Positions 50,332-58,944 of a stretch of 64,000 nucleotides of DNA are shown here, in pieces (positions within the stretch are counted from its first letter, which is position 1; each line of letters begins with the position of its first letter). The notes beneath the pieces are model-generated. The model was not told the origin of the DNA, made no database searches, and was given only the letters and a program-made list of their open reading frames with translations. The DNA is from Oscillospiraceae bacterium (GTDB taxonomy: Bacteria > Bacillota > Clostridia > Oscillospirales > Ruminococcaceae). Made by a program: the position numbers and the translations under genes. The stretch is taken from NCBI GenBank assembly GCA_022793675.1, contig JAAWDH010000005.1, positions 62,001 through 126,000 of the forward strand. The letters are read 5' to 3'.

Positions 50332-50790
50332 ATGGAAAAGCGGATATTTTTTAAAAAAATTGGTATCTTTGCATTTGTTATTTTAGCTTGTGGCCTGATC
50401 GTATTTTTCTGCTGCCCGCAGACTTATACCTATGATGGAACGATGGTTCCAGAGGGCAAACAGCCCGTTGAAGCGCAGATGGTCTTGAAAATGAATAATT
50501 TCGCCAGATTAATCCAAGGAAGGACAACTGGCCGCATCACGATTATCGCGGATGGGGAAGAATATCTTACCACCAATTACGGTGGTGCTAAAATCGTTCG
50601 GGCAATCATGCCATTTTATTCCGAATGGGCCGCTTATAGTCCCCAGCTTAACAGAATGGTTTTTTCGACTTTATACTTCGACAACTGCTTTGATAATGTG
50701 GCGTTCATTTCCAAAAATTACCTGGTTTTCTATTCATCTGAAAGCTTTTACGATGTCGTATACGAAAGATACGATTATGCCAAACAATAG
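50332..50790 (+). CDS. Membrane-anchored hypothetical protein
   Basis: 152-residue protein with one N-terminal membrane segment (IFAFVILACGLIVFFCC, about residues 12-28) and an extracytoplasmic beta-rich domain with many Tyr/Phe residues. No family recognised. TGGAG precedes the ATG; it lies 33 nt after the ribbon-helix-helix gene and ends at a strong terminator shared with rnpB. Base composition is lower in GC than most neighbours. Confidence 0.65.
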   Translation: MEKRIFFKKIGIFAFVILACGLIVFFCCPQTYTYDGTMVPEGKQPVEAQMVLKMNNFARLIQGRTTGRITIIADGEEYLTTNYGGAKIVRAIMPFYSEWAAYSPQLNRMVFSTLYFDNCFDNVAFISKNYLVFYSSESFYDVVYERYDYAKQ

Positions 50791-50828
50791 CAAAAACCCC
50801 CAGAGCCTAAACTCTGGGGGGTTTTTGT
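50791..50828. terminator. Bidirectional terminator between 50332 and rnpB
   Basis: CAAAAACCCCCAGAG/CTCTGGGGGGTTTTTG stem with A and T tracts on both sides. Confidence 0.93.
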
Positions 50829-51159
50829 GACCAAGCCTGTAAGCCGAGTTCTGTCGTGTGTGACAATCTATCTCGACAGGACGTCGCCGTCCTGCTCCAG
50901 CCACCCGTCGGGAGCGTCGGGCCAACGATAGCCCCCCAGTCGGTGTTGCATCGGATAGGGTTTACATGGCGGCAGGGTCTCCCCTGCCCCGGTGAGCTCT
51001 TACCTCGCCTTTCCATCCTTGCCGGGGAAATCCCCGGCGGTCTCTTTCTGTTGCACTGTCCCTAAAGTCGCCTTCGGCTGCCGTTAGCAGCTATCCTGCC
51101 CTGTGATGCTCGGACTTTCCTCATGCCTTACGGCACGCTGCCACACAGCTTGCTCACAA
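50828..51159 (-). ncRNA. rnpB: RNase P RNA (bacterial)
   Basis: The minus strand carries the conserved pieces of RNase P RNA, the catalytic RNA that matures tRNA 5' ends, in order: GAGGAAAGTCCGAGCATC near the 5' end, then ACAGAAAGAGACC, GGTAAGAGCTCACCGGGGC, AAACCCTATCCG, then the 3' GATAGATTGTCAC and CAGAACTCGGCTTACAGG. The length of about 330 nt fits. The 5' end is set from a consensus promoter. The layout is compatible with type A; I have not folded it fully. It is transcribed alone and ends at a shared terminator. Confidence 0.95.
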
Positions 51160-51165
51160 ATAATT

Positions 51166-51194
51166 ATTTTACCATACTTCCCAACTTTTGTCAA
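51166..51194 (-). promoter_or_regulatory. Promoter of rnpB
   Basis: Minus-strand TTGACA, 17-nt spacer, TAAAAT. From 51195 to the stop at 51289 I see nothing else. Confidence 0.9.
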
Positions 51195-51288
51195 TCCGCT
51201 AATTAACAGATTTCTTTTAAAAAAGGCTTAACCAATCTGACAAATCGAAGTTTGATGGATTTTCCAAAAGAACGATAACAACTAAGCG

Positions 51289-51912
51289 TTAAAATAGCGA
51301 TAGCATATTTCTTATACGATATTTCTCAAGCGCTGGCATATTCTTCCTAGAAACGTTTACTCCATATTCCGATTTTGACTTTTTCCCTTCGTAATCATGG
51401 GAAACAAACACGCTATTCTTTTGCCGCCAAGCAGAGGTTGGAATAATATACATATCCGGATGTTCTTCATCAATAAGCAATACCAGAAGCAAAAACATGG
51501 CATCGTCTGCAATATTAAAATATTCTTTGGGCATAAAAACATATTGGGAAGACCCTCTGATTCCTTTTACCTGGAATTTCAAAAAACCATTCCGACCCTC
51601 TGCTATAAAGTCAATCCCATGGTCATCTATCTCGGATGTATAGATATTTACTCCATAAGAAATCAGCGTCATTTTTGCATAGTACTCACAAAATACCCCC
51701 ACTTTTTGCGGTGTTAGAGATCCGCTTGACCAAAGCATATTATATGGCCCTCTCTGTTTTGCCATATTTTCAACAGCCTGTTTCAGTAAACTGCCAATTG
51801 CATATTTCTCTTGTACATCAATTTCATACTTCACAGCCAATTGGCGAAATTCGTCCCACGTTATTTCAACAAAAAAACTGTCTTCGCTGGGATTATTTGA
51901 CAAAATCCGCAT
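51289..51912 (-). CDS. Hypothetical protein with PD-(D/E)XK nuclease-like core, AT-rich
   Basis: 207-residue soluble protein. The middle reads EYYAKMTLISYGVNIY..., then HGIDFIAEGRNGFLKFQVKG (about residues 97-116): an upstream Glu, a strand ending in Asp, and a QVK motif. That is the order of PD-(D/E)XK/restriction-endonuclease folds, as in DUF4365-like proteins. No DNA-binding or methylase partner is present. The DNA is clearly more AT-rich than its neighbours, and it sits beside rnpB, a common insertion neighbourhood, so transfer is plausible. AAGGAG precedes the ATG. Confidence 0.6.
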   Translation of the reverse strand: MRILSNNPSEDSFFVEITWDEFRQLAVKYEIDVQEKYAIGSLLKQAVENMAKQRGPYNMLWSSGSLTPQKVGVFCEYYAKMTLISYGVNIYTSEIDDHGIDFIAEGRNGFLKFQVKGIRGSSQYVFMPKEYFNIADDAMFLLLVLLIDEEHPDMYIIPTSAWRQKNSVFVSHDYEGKKSKSEYGVNVSRKNMPALEKYRIRNMLSLF

Positions 51913-51935
51913 TTTCCTACTCCTTCTAAAAAATG

Positions 51936-53213
51936 TCAGCTGAAAAAGATGGTTAATTGCAGCTGTTCTTCATCCATAATATAAGAACACTTTGGCAGCA
52001 GGATCCCTGCCGCCCGCAGCATTGAAAAAATCTCGCCCTCATCAACCAGCGTCTCTACGGCTTCGTCAAAGGCGCTGGCGCTGCTAAAACGCACCGCTAG
52101 GTAATTCCCGCCGGCATCCACCGCCGCTGAAAGACGCTCGGCGTATTCGTCTACGCTGTCCAGGCATAGCCCTTCCCGGACAAAATAGTTGCGGCTGCTT
52201 GTGCATTCAGGCAGCGTAATAATGTTTTCATCCAATGTGCGTGTCTGCAAAATCTCTTCCGTCGTCGCCAACAGATAGGCATAATTGCGATAACCTTCGG
52301 GCGGCTTGTCATTTTTTTTGAAGCTGGGGTCGCCCCAGGTTACATCCATATGATACGGTTCGCCGTCTACCCAAACCAGATTCCAAGCGTGGCCGGTACG
52401 TTCGGTTTCGCCGGTGACAATAATGCTTTGGACGCCAAGCCCCCGAAGCAGGTACTGCGCCGCCGCCGAATAGCCGATACAGCTGGCCCTTTTGTCCGCC
52501 AGCGCGCCGCCTAGATTGCTATGATTGACCGTGCCCAGCGTATAATCGGTTTCATCCACCAAATATTCAAACACCGCTTTGACCTTTTCATAGTCCCCCG
52601 CTTCGGGATCGACCGCTGCCCAAAAATCTTCCGCCGCTCCTGCCGCTTTGTCGAATAATCGTTCCCCTTCATCCAGCGAAAACAGGTAATCCGGTTCGTA
52701 ACGGCCCTGACCCTGGCCATAGTAAAGGGTGCCGCCGCCATTTTTCAGCCACAGCAGTTCCTGATGGTCATAATATACAGCTTCCGCCGCCGCAAACACC
52801 ACGTCTTTGTCCTCCGAAAGGCCGCCGATCTTCAGCTGATGGGTGCGGAACCCCCGCAGCAAAGCGTTGTAATCCTCCTGTTGCTCGGCGGTCAAAAAGC
52901 TGTAATAATAACGGAAACAGCCGTCTTCTGCGACGGCAGGCGGCAACGGACGTTCCTCGCTGCCGTCGGACGGCGGCGCAGAAGGTTCCGATGGCTCCGA
53001 CGGCTCGGACAGCGCCTCTGAAGAAGGTTCCGACACGACCGGCGGCTGTTCAACAGCTGGCAGCTGTTCGGCGGACGACTGCGAGGACGGCGCTGAAGGG
53101 CCGCCCTGCAGGTCGTCGGGCGTCTTCCGCAAAAGCTCAATAAAATCATCGAAGCCGCTGCATCCTGTCAATAACAATGCTCCCGCAAGCACAGCGGCAA
53201 TTTTCCTCTTCAC
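51936..53213 (-). CDS. Transglutaminase-like lipoprotein
   Basis: 425-residue lipoprotein with lipobox LLTGC (Cys at about residue 19), a Ser/Pro/Glu-rich linker (about 35-90), and a transglutaminase/protease-like domain. The catalytic triad is visible: RASCIGYSAAAQYLL (Cys, about residue 241), TGHAWNLV (His) and MDVTWGD (Asp). Such surface proteins may cross-link or cleave peptides; the target is unknown. It starts with GTG overlapping the stop of pflA (GTGA), so it is translationally coupled to it. Confidence 0.87.
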   Translation of the reverse strand: MKRKIAAVLAGALLLTGCSGFDDFIELLRKTPDDLQGGPSAPSSQSSAEQLPAVEQPPVVSEPSSEALSEPSEPSEPSAPPSDGSEERPLPPAVAEDGCFRYYYSFLTAEQQEDYNALLRGFRTHQLKIGGLSEDKDVVFAAAEAVYYDHQELLWLKNGGGTLYYGQGQGRYEPDYLFSLDEGERLFDKAAGAAEDFWAAVDPEAGDYEKVKAVFEYLVDETDYTLGTVNHSNLGGALADKRASCIGYSAAAQYLLRGLGVQSIIVTGETERTGHAWNLVWVDGEPYHMDVTWGDPSFKKNDKPPEGYRNYAYLLATTEEILQTRTLDENIITLPECTSSRNYFVREGLCLDSVDEYAERLSAAVDAGGNYLAVRFSSASAFDEAVETLVDEGEIFSMLRAAGILLPKCSYIMDEEQLQLTIFFS

Positions 53214-53920
53214 AGCCTATCCCCTTCCAACATCGCTTCCAACCGGCTAACCGTTTCTTCTGGGCAATGAGGATAGCCCTCAAAGCGGAAAGGAAGCCCT
53301 AAATTCTGATATTTCGCCGCGCAAATTTTTTTGAAAGGCAGCAGCTGCACCCGTTCAACATTCCGACGCCCAGCCAGCAGCGCCGAAAGCCGCGCTATAT
53401 TCTCGGCTGTATCGTTAAGCCCCGGCACAATGACCTGCCTTACCCAAACCGGGATCCCCCGCTTTTCCAGCTCATCCCAGAACCGCAGCGGCCCCGCCAT
53501 CGGGCAGCCTATGTATTCCCTATATTCCTCATCCGTAGTCATTTTAATGTCCAGCAGCACCAAATCGGTAACCGCTAACAGTGCTTCAGTATCTTTTGTA
53601 AAAATACATCCGCTGGTATCCAAACAGGTATGGATACCAGCCTCCCGGCAGCGGGAAAAAAGCTCCGCTGTAAAAGCTTCCTGCAACAGCGGTTCGCCGC
53701 CGGACACCGTCAGCCCGCCGCCGTTTTTGAAATAGGGCTGAAGGCGCTTCACCCGGCGGAAAACCTCGTCAACGGAAAGCTCCTCCCCGCCCGCCAAATC
53801 CCAGGTATCGGGGTTGTGGCAATAGCCGCAGCGCAGCGGGCAGCCCTGCATAAATACTACGCAGCGCACGCCGGGGCCGTCGACCGTCCCCAGCGACTGG
53901 ATAGAATGAACCCTGCCCAT
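53210..53920 (-). CDS. pflA: Pyruvate formate-lyase-activating enzyme
   Basis: 236-residue radical-SAM enzyme that installs the glycyl radical on PflB. The cluster motif reads CPLRCGYCHNPDTW (about residues 28-41, CxxxCxxC), followed by GGGLTVSGGEPL and DTSGCIF. Length is normal. It is separated from pflB by a phosphoesterase gene and a small hypothetical gene, all on the same strand with short gaps; a dispersed repeat interrupts the set just after pflB. Confidence 0.95.
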   Translation of the reverse strand: MGRVHSIQSLGTVDGPGVRCVVFMQGCPLRCGYCHNPDTWDLAGGEELSVDEVFRRVKRLQPYFKNGGGLTVSGGEPLLQEAFTAELFSRCREAGIHTCLDTSGCIFTKDTEALLAVTDLVLLDIKMTTDEEYREYIGCPMAGPLRFWDELEKRGIPVWVRQVIVPGLNDTAENIARLSALLAGRRNVERVQLLPFKKICAAKYQNLGLPFRFEGYPHCPEETVSRLEAMLEGDRL

Positions 53921-53944
53921 GCCCTTTCCCCTTTCAACAAGCTG

Positions 53945-54304
53945 TCAAAATACCATAAAAGAATCCATATCCATATAATAATTCAAGGCAGCCAAGATTT
54001 CCTCATCGGAAGCATCCCTTTTTTGATGCAGTGTGCTGCTGACCACATCCTGGAAAATTTCTGGCAAAACGGAACCATCCATCTGGTTTTCAACCGCAAA
54101 CGCCGGCAGAATTTCCTCCTCGGTGGCCTCGTCAAAGTCAGGCGGCTCGGTAATGCAGCAGGCGGTCGTCAGCAGCCAGTCGCCGTCGCCTGCTACATAA
54201 ATATGCCAGTCCGTATCGCAAAAGGCCTGGTCGCCCTCCCGCAGATACTGTTCTTTCATCTGCTTAATAAGGTCCCCAACCGTGCATTTAATATTTTTCT
54301 TCAT
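53945..54304 (-). CDS. Small hypothetical protein (DUF7716-like?)
   Basis: 119-residue acidic protein: CTVGDLIKQMKEQYLREG, then WHIYVAGDGDWLLTTACCIT and FDEATEEEILPAFAVENQMD. It resembles small Clostridia proteins with a VGDL/IRELL start, but I cannot confirm a family. The ATG at 54304 overlaps the stop of the phosphoesterase gene (ATGA). Confidence 0.6.
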   Translation of the reverse strand: MKKNIKCTVGDLIKQMKEQYLREGDQAFCDTDWHIYVAGDGDWLLTTACCITEPPDFDEATEEEILPAFAVENQMDGSVLPEIFQDVVSSTLHQKRDASDEEILAALNYYMDMDSFMVF

Positions 54305-55140
54305 ATGATCCCCAGCTCCTTTGCAGCTTGCCGCCAGCATTGCTCCTGTTCGTCCTCATTCGGATGGTCCAGCGCCCTGATATGCTTCCAGGATTTGACA
54401 ACTAACGCTTCCAGAGCGTCCACGCCATGGCGCAGTTCATATTCTAATGCCTTGGCCCACATCGGCGCTTTTTTGGCAAATTCGCTGCCGGCGATTTCGT
54501 CGGCGTAACGTTCTGCGTCATAAGAAAGCATAAGCAGCTCGGCGTCCCAGCCGCCCTCGCGGCTGGTCAGCAGCCCGCATTGCGCGGTGTTGAACCCCCG
54601 AACCGCGCCAGGGTTGAAAAGCGTCCGCCCCTGCCAGCGAAAAACGACCTGTTTGTGACAATGGCCGCCCAACAGATAATCTGTGTCAAGCCCTTCCAAT
54701 ACCTGGCGGGCTTCATTGCTGTCCGCCCAAAGCAGCTGGCGGGTCTTCCCTGGCCCGCCGTGGCAGATACGCAGCGGCGCACAGCCGGGCAGCTCCACCA
54801 GGCGGGTAATGGGCAGGCCTTCGAACCACTCGTAGGAAGCAGCCGACAGGTTTTCAGCCGTGTAAAGCAGGCTGCCTGACCCCGAGCCATAAAACCAATC
54901 CGGGCATTTCCCTGCCCGCCAGTCCAGCACATATTCTTCGCGGTTGCCTTTGACTGCAAAACAAGGGTACTCTGCCATCAGCTCCCGCAGCAGATCCATC
55001 GTCTTTTCCGGTTCAGGGCAGTCGCTGATATAATCCCCAAGCAGCAGGAACCCCTCCGCGCCCCTTGCTTTCAGCGCCTTCAGGCAGACTTCCAATGGCC
55101 GCCAAGCGCTATGGATATCGCTTAGGACGCCTAGTTTCAT
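54301..55140 (-). CDS. Calcineurin-like metallophosphoesterase (YfcE-type)
   Basis: 279-residue phosphoesterase. Metal motifs are VLSDIHSAW (DxH, about residues 5-13), LLLGDYISD (GD, about 33-41), VKGNREEY (GN, about 63-70) and LLGGHCHKQV (GHxH, about 156-165). The substrate is unknown. It lies after pflB, separated by a dispersed repeat, and before a small gene and pflA. Confidence 0.88.
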   Translation of the reverse strand: MKLGVLSDIHSAWRPLEVCLKALKARGAEGFLLLGDYISDCPEPEKTMDLLRELMAEYPCFAVKGNREEYVLDWRAGKCPDWFYGSGSGSLLYTAENLSAASYEWFEGLPITRLVELPGCAPLRICHGGPGKTRQLLWADSNEARQVLEGLDTDYLLGGHCHKQVVFRWQGRTLFNPGAVRGFNTAQCGLLTSREGGWDAELLMLSYDAERYADEIAGSEFAKKAPMWAKALEYELRHGVDALEALVVKSWKHIRALDHPNEDEQEQCWRQAAKELGII

Positions 55141-55157
55141 AGAAATTCCTCCTTCAT

Positions 55158-55250
55158 TTCGACGCAGTAAACGGTTTTGGCTGTCTGCCCAGTGGCCCGG
55201 GCGATGAAAAGTCTTTGCTAAGCTTTCTTCAGAAAGCGTCGTACCCCCTA
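55158..55250 (-). repeat. Dispersed repeat copy F
   Basis: Reverse, near-consensus copy. On the minus strand it starts at the pflB stop (TAGGGGGTACGACG) and continues CTTTCTGAAGAAAGCTTAG, CAAAGACTTTTCATCGCC, to the right end TTTACTGCGTCGAAATG. It separates pflB from the phosphoesterase gene. Confidence 0.88.
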
Positions 55251-57473
55251 CTGGAAGGAGTGGAAGGTGCGGCGGATGACCTCCTGCTGCTGGTCGCGGG
55301 AAAGCTTGACAAAATTAACCGCATAGCCCGAAACGCGGATGGTCAAATTGGGATATAGCTCGGGATGGTTGTAGGCATCGATAAGCTTTTCACGGTTCAG
55401 GACGTTGATATTGACGTGATGGGCGTCCTGACTGAAATAGCCGTCGAGGATCGTCACGAGATTGTCCACCCGCTCGGGGTCGCTGCTGCCCAGCGCCTGC
55501 GGGATAATCGAAAAGGTGTTGGAAATGCCGTCCCGGCAGCAGTCGTAAGGCATTTTGGCCACTGAGTTCAGCGAAGCCAGCGCGCCGCTTGCGTCGCGGT
55601 CGTGCATCGGGTTGGCGCCGGGCGCGAACGGTTCGCCCTTCTGGCGGCCGTCGGGCGTCGCGCCGGTCTTTTTGCCATACATAACGTTAGAGGTAATCGT
55701 CAGCACCGAAAGGGTGTGCTCCGCGCCGCGGTAAGCGGGCGTCCGGCGCAGGCTGGCGATTACCGCCGTCAGCATTTCCCTAGCGAGGCTGTCGGCGCGG
55801 TCGTCGTCATTGCCGTATTTGGGGAAATCGCCCGAAGTCTCAAAATCGCAGATATATCCCTGCTTATCCCGCACAACCTTCACCTTGCCGTATTTGATGG
55901 CCGACAGCGAATCGGTAATCACGCTCAAACCCGCCACGCCAAAAGCCATGAAACGGTGGACGTCGGTGTCGTGAAGCGCCATCTGGATCTTCTCGTAGGC
56001 GTATTTATCGTGCATATAATGGATCACGTTCATCGTGTTCACATAAAGGTTGCACAGCCAGTCGCGGTAGGCGTCAAAACGCGCCATCACCTTGCCATAG
56101 TCCAGGTACTCGTCCTCATAAGGCGGCATCTGCGGCCCTAAATCAGTGCCTGAAAGCTGGTCATGACCGCCGTTGAGCGCCAGCAGCAGCAGCTTGGGCA
56201 GGTTGCAGCGCGCGCCAAAAAACTGCATCTGCTTGCCAATCTTCATCGCCGAAACGCAGCAGGCAATCCCGTAATCGTCGCCGTAGGAAGGGCGCATCAG
56301 GTCGTCGTTCTCATACTGGATAGAATCTGTGTCAATCGAAACCTTGGCGCAGAATTCCTTGAAATGCCGAGGCAGCTTTTCCGACCAGAGCACCGTCAAA
56401 TTCGGCTCCGGCGCAGGCCCCAGGTTGTAGAGGGTATTCAGCACCCGGAAAGAGTTTTTCGTTACCAGCGGCCGGCCGTCTTCGCCGACGCCGCCCACGC
56501 TTTCGGTAATCCACATCGGGTCGCCGCCGAAAAGCTCGTTGTAGTCCGGCGTGCGCAGATGGCGGGCCATCCGCAGCTTCATGACGAAATCATCCATCAG
56601 CTCCTGGGCCTCTTCCTCGGTGAGAACGCCGTTTTGCAGGTCGCGTTGGATGTAAATATCCAAAAAGGTGCTGGTGCGGCCAAGCGACATTGCCGCGCCG
56701 TTCTGCTCCTTATTGGCGGCAAGGTAGCCAAAATACAGCCACTGGATAGCTTCGCGGGCGTTGGAAGCCGGCGCGGAAATATCATAGCCGTACATAGCCG
56801 CCATTTCCTTCAGCTTGCCCAAGAAATTGATCTGCTGGAACAGTTCCTCCGACTGGCGGATGGTATCGGTGTCCATCAATCCCCTGCCGATCTCCGCCTT
56901 GTCCTTTTTCTTTTCCTCAATCAGCCGGTCGACGCCGTAAAGCGCCACCCGGCGGTAGTCGCCGATGATCCGCCCCCGCCCGTAGGCATCGGGCAAGCCG
57001 GTAATTACGCCGGCGTGCCGCGCTTTTTTCATGTCGTCGGTGTACACCCGGAATACCCCGTCGTTGTGGGTGGTTCGGTACTGGAACTCGTCTTCGATCT
57101 TGTCCGAAAGCTTATAGCCGTAAGCCTCGCAGGCCTGACGGGCCATACGGATGCCGCCAAAGGGGTTGACGCCGCGTTTTAAGGGCCTGTTGGTCTGCAA
57201 ACCGACGATCAGCTCCCGCTCCTTATCCAGATAGCCGGGCGCGTAGTTGGTCAACGAAGAAACCGTCGTGGTGTCGATGTCCAGCACCCCGCCGAACTCC
57301 TTTTCCATCTGCAGCAGGGTGTTCAGCCGCTTCATCAGAAGACTTGTGCGTTCGGTGGGGCCACAAAGAAAACTGCCATCCCCATCGTAAGCGGTAAAAT
57401 TCTGCTGGATAAAATCCCGCACATCAATTTCGTTTTTCCATTTCTCACCCTGAAAGCCATTCCACTGTACCAT
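55248..57473 (-). CDS. pflB: Formate C-acetyltransferase (pyruvate formate-lyase)
   Basis: 741-residue glycyl-radical enzyme that converts pyruvate and CoA to acetyl-CoA and formate in anaerobic growth. The active-site pair reads GIACCVSAM (adjacent cysteines, about residue 405) and the C-terminal glycyl-radical motif [10 protein letters not shown] (Gly at about residue 716). Length is normal. The mRNA leader is a ZTP riboswitch with an overlapping terminator, so expression should rise when ZTP (a sign of folate or one-carbon shortage) accumulates. This fits formate as a one-carbon source. Confidence 0.97.
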   Translation of the reverse strand: MVQWNGFQGEKWKNEIDVRDFIQQNFTAYDGDGSFLCGPTERTSLLMKRLNTLLQMEKEFGGVLDIDTTTVSSLTNYAPGYLDKERELIVGLQTNRPLKRGVNPFGGIRMARQACEAYGYKLSDKIEDEFQYRTTHNDGVFRVYTDDMKKARHAGVITGLPDAYGRGRIIGDYRRVALYGVDRLIEEKKKDKAEIGRGLMDTDTIRQSEELFQQINFLGKLKEMAAMYGYDISAPASNAREAIQWLYFGYLAANKEQNGAAMSLGRTSTFLDIYIQRDLQNGVLTEEEAQELMDDFVMKLRMARHLRTPDYNELFGGDPMWITESVGGVGEDGRPLVTKNSFRVLNTLYNLGPAPEPNLTVLWSEKLPRHFKEFCAKVSIDTDSIQYENDDLMRPSYGDDYGIACCVSAMKIGKQMQFFGARCNLPKLLLLALNGGHDQLSGTDLGPQMPPYEDEYLDYGKVMARFDAYRDWLCNLYVNTMNVIHYMHDKYAYEKIQMALHDTDVHRFMAFGVAGLSVITDSLSAIKYGKVKVVRDKQGYICDFETSGDFPKYGNDDDRADSLAREMLTAVIASLRRTPAYRGAEHTLSVLTITSNVMYGKKTGATPDGRQKGEPFAPGANPMHDRDASGALASLNSVAKMPYDCCRDGISNTFSIIPQALGSSDPERVDNLVTILDGYFSQDAHHVNINVLNREKLIDAYNHPELYPNLTIRVSGYAVNFVKLSRDQQQEVIRRTFHSFQ

Positions 57474-57510
57474 GAAACCCCATCCTTTCTGTTGTCCTGC
57501 CTTTGCCCGG

Positions 57511-57547
57511 AAAAAAGAAATGGGCAGCCTAAATGGCAGGCTGCCCA
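57511..57547 (-). terminator. Riboswitch-controlled terminator before pflB
   Basis: TGGGCAGCCT/AGGCTGCCCA 10-bp stem followed on the minus strand by TTTCTTTTTT. Its 5' arm contains the conserved 3' part of the ZTP aptamer (CTGGGCAG), so ligand binding should prevent it forming. Confidence 0.88.
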
Positions 57548-57628
57548 GACGGTCGGCAAATACTCGCTCATCGCGCTCCCCTGTGGTGAACCCACATAAC
57601 CCGTCAGTTGCGCGACGGCAATCTTCTT
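57541..57628 (-). promoter_or_regulatory. ZTP riboswitch (pfl motif)
   Basis: On the minus strand the leader contains the pfl-motif pieces in order: CGTCGCGCAACTGACGGG, a GTGG...CCAC hairpin, GGGGAGCGCGA, and after a short linker CCGACCGTCTGGGCAG. These are the conserved parts of the ZTP/ZMP-binding aptamer, originally named after its place upstream of pfl genes. TCGCGC pairs with GCGCGA to close the first domain. Confidence 0.92.
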
Positions 57629-57634
57629 ATTTAG

Positions 57635-57663
57635 AGTATATCAAAATCTGCGGAAGATGTCAA
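57635..57663 (-). promoter_or_regulatory. Promoter of pflB
   Basis: Minus-strand TTGACA, 17-nt spacer, TATACT; transcription should start near 57628, right at the aptamer. Confidence 0.88.
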
Positions 57664-57706
57664 GCCTTTTTTACAAGGGAGAACCAACCGTTTTCTGAAG
57701 GGCGGC

Positions 57707-58705
57707 CTACCTTTTGTTATAGGACAATACCAGCTCGGTTTTCCGCGCTATCGCCCCCGAAAGCTTCCCCCGCAGCTCCGTCATCCACTGCGGCTCATTT
57801 TCCACCGGTTCAGCGCTGGCGCGCATCAGCTTGGCGCAGCCGTAAAGGCCGATAAACTGCCGCATCAGCGGCCTTACAGCCGCCATTTCCTCCGTATAGG
57901 GGCGCTCGCTGCGGTACCCCCTCAGGAAGGCGGCCTCTGCCGCCGGGAAATCGCCAAGCCCCAGCTCGTCGGCGTCTTCCTCCAAAGCCCCCAGCGCCTG
58001 CTCGACATCCAGCGCGTACCAATGGTACATCCCATCTTCAAAATCGATTACCGGGCAGTTTTTGGCTTGTTCGTCATAGAAGACATTGTCATACTCAAAA
58101 TCATAGTGGACCAAGCCGTAATTTTCGGGCGTCTGCGGCAACCGGCCCAAAGCCCCTTTAAGCGTCGCCGCCGCTTTCAGCAGCCCATCCGGCGCGCCAT
58201 AGCGGGCAAGCGTTTCCTCCGCCCAGCTAAGCGCTTCTTTGCAGCTCCATTTTGGCGTTTCGGGGAGATAGGTCGCAGAGAGGGCGTGCAGCCTTCCCAA
58301 TCCCCTGCCATAAGCCGCCAAAATATCCGCCGAAAGGGGCGTTTCATCCAGCCGTTTCCCCTGCGCCCCCTGAAAGGCCGAAGCGAAATAATCCCCCCAG
58401 AGAGTACGAAGCCGGATAAGGTCCGCCCCGTTGTCCGCCGGAATGGGCGCTGCCGCCGGATAGCCCTGGGCGTTCAGGTAACGGATAAATTCCAGCTCGC
58501 CCAAAAGGTTCTGCTCCCGCTTCTCACTCACCGGCGCGAGCCGCAGAAAACAGGTTTTCCCGCCTTGGGCAAACGGGTAGACAGCGTTGGCGGAGATGCG
58601 GAACCGGCCAAGGTAACCGTCCAAAGTATCGGCGTCATAGGCCCAGTGCCGCAGCGCCTCCCGCGCAAGATCGTAATTTTCAAACAGGTATTTCAGTTTC
58701 AGCAT
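57707..58705 (-). CDS. APH/choline-kinase-family phosphotransferase
   Basis: 332-residue protein with the aminoglycoside/small-molecule phosphotransferase fold. The catalytic Brenner-type motif reads LVHYDFEYDNVFYD (about residues 197-210), with the usual His-x-Asp and Asn, and the metal Asp is in PVIDFEDG (about 217-224). The substrate cannot be read: members act on antibiotics, choline, homoserine or spore-related compounds. It is preceded by a 14-codon leader ORF and an intrinsic terminator that together look like an attenuator, the kind often seen before antibiotic-resistance genes. AGGATTGAAAGG precedes the ATG. Confidence 0.82.
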   Translation of the reverse strand: MLKLKYLFENYDLAREALRHWAYDADTLDGYLGRFRISANAVYPFAQGGKTCFLRLAPVSEKREQNLLGELEFIRYLNAQGYPAAAPIPADNGADLIRLRTLWGDYFASAFQGAQGKRLDETPLSADILAAYGRGLGRLHALSATYLPETPKWSCKEALSWAEETLARYGAPDGLLKAAATLKGALGRLPQTPENYGLVHYDFEYDNVFYDEQAKNCPVIDFEDGMYHWYALDVEQALGALEEDADELGLGDFPAAEAAFLRGYRSERPYTEEMAAVRPLMRQFIGLYGCAKLMRASAEPVENEPQWMTELRGKLSGAIARKTELVLSYNKR

Positions 58706-58728
58706 ATTCGGCGTCCTTTCAATCCTAT

Positions 58729-58763
58729 AAAATAAAAACAGCGCTTCCGAAAGCCGGAACCGC
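58729..58763 (-). terminator. Attenuator terminator before the phosphotransferase gene
   Basis: Minus-strand stem GCGGTTCCG/CGGAAGCGC (one mismatch, 5-nt loop) followed by TGTTTTTATTTTATAG, located between the leader ORF and the gene. Confidence 0.78.
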
Positions 58764-58786
58764 CTAGAATTGATTGCCGCCTTTTG

Positions 58787-58831
58787 TCAGACAGGCCATA
58801 CCGCTCCCGCTTTTCGGATCATCTTCTTCAT
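58787..58831 (-). CDS. Putative 14-residue leader peptide
   Basis: Short ORF reading MKKMIRKAGAVWPV, preceded by AAAGGGGG at 11-nt spacing and by a consensus promoter. Bases of codons 5-8 (58807-58818) can pair almost perfectly with the loop and 3' arm of the downstream terminator (58746-58757), so ribosome position could decide whether the terminator forms. Confidence 0.55.
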   Translation of the reverse strand: MKKMIRKAGAVWPV

Positions 58832-58865
58832 GGTATAGCCCGCCCCCTTTCTTATTGGCAGTTTT

Positions 58866-58894
58866 AGTATAGCATATCGTCTTCTTGATGTCAA
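58866..58894 (-). promoter_or_regulatory. Promoter of the phosphotransferase gene
   Basis: Minus-strand TTGACA, 17-nt spacer, TATACT; gives a leader of about 150 nt. Confidence 0.88.
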
Positions 58895-58944
58895 CTAGCA
58901 AAAATTTTTTTCTGTTGATAAATGCCTGATTTCCCTTGTAAAAT

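Noticed and set aside
50107-50790. Toxin-antitoxin pair
   Set aside because: The ribbon-helix-helix protein could be an antitoxin, but the next gene is a membrane-anchored beta-rich protein without toxin features and the genes do not overlap.
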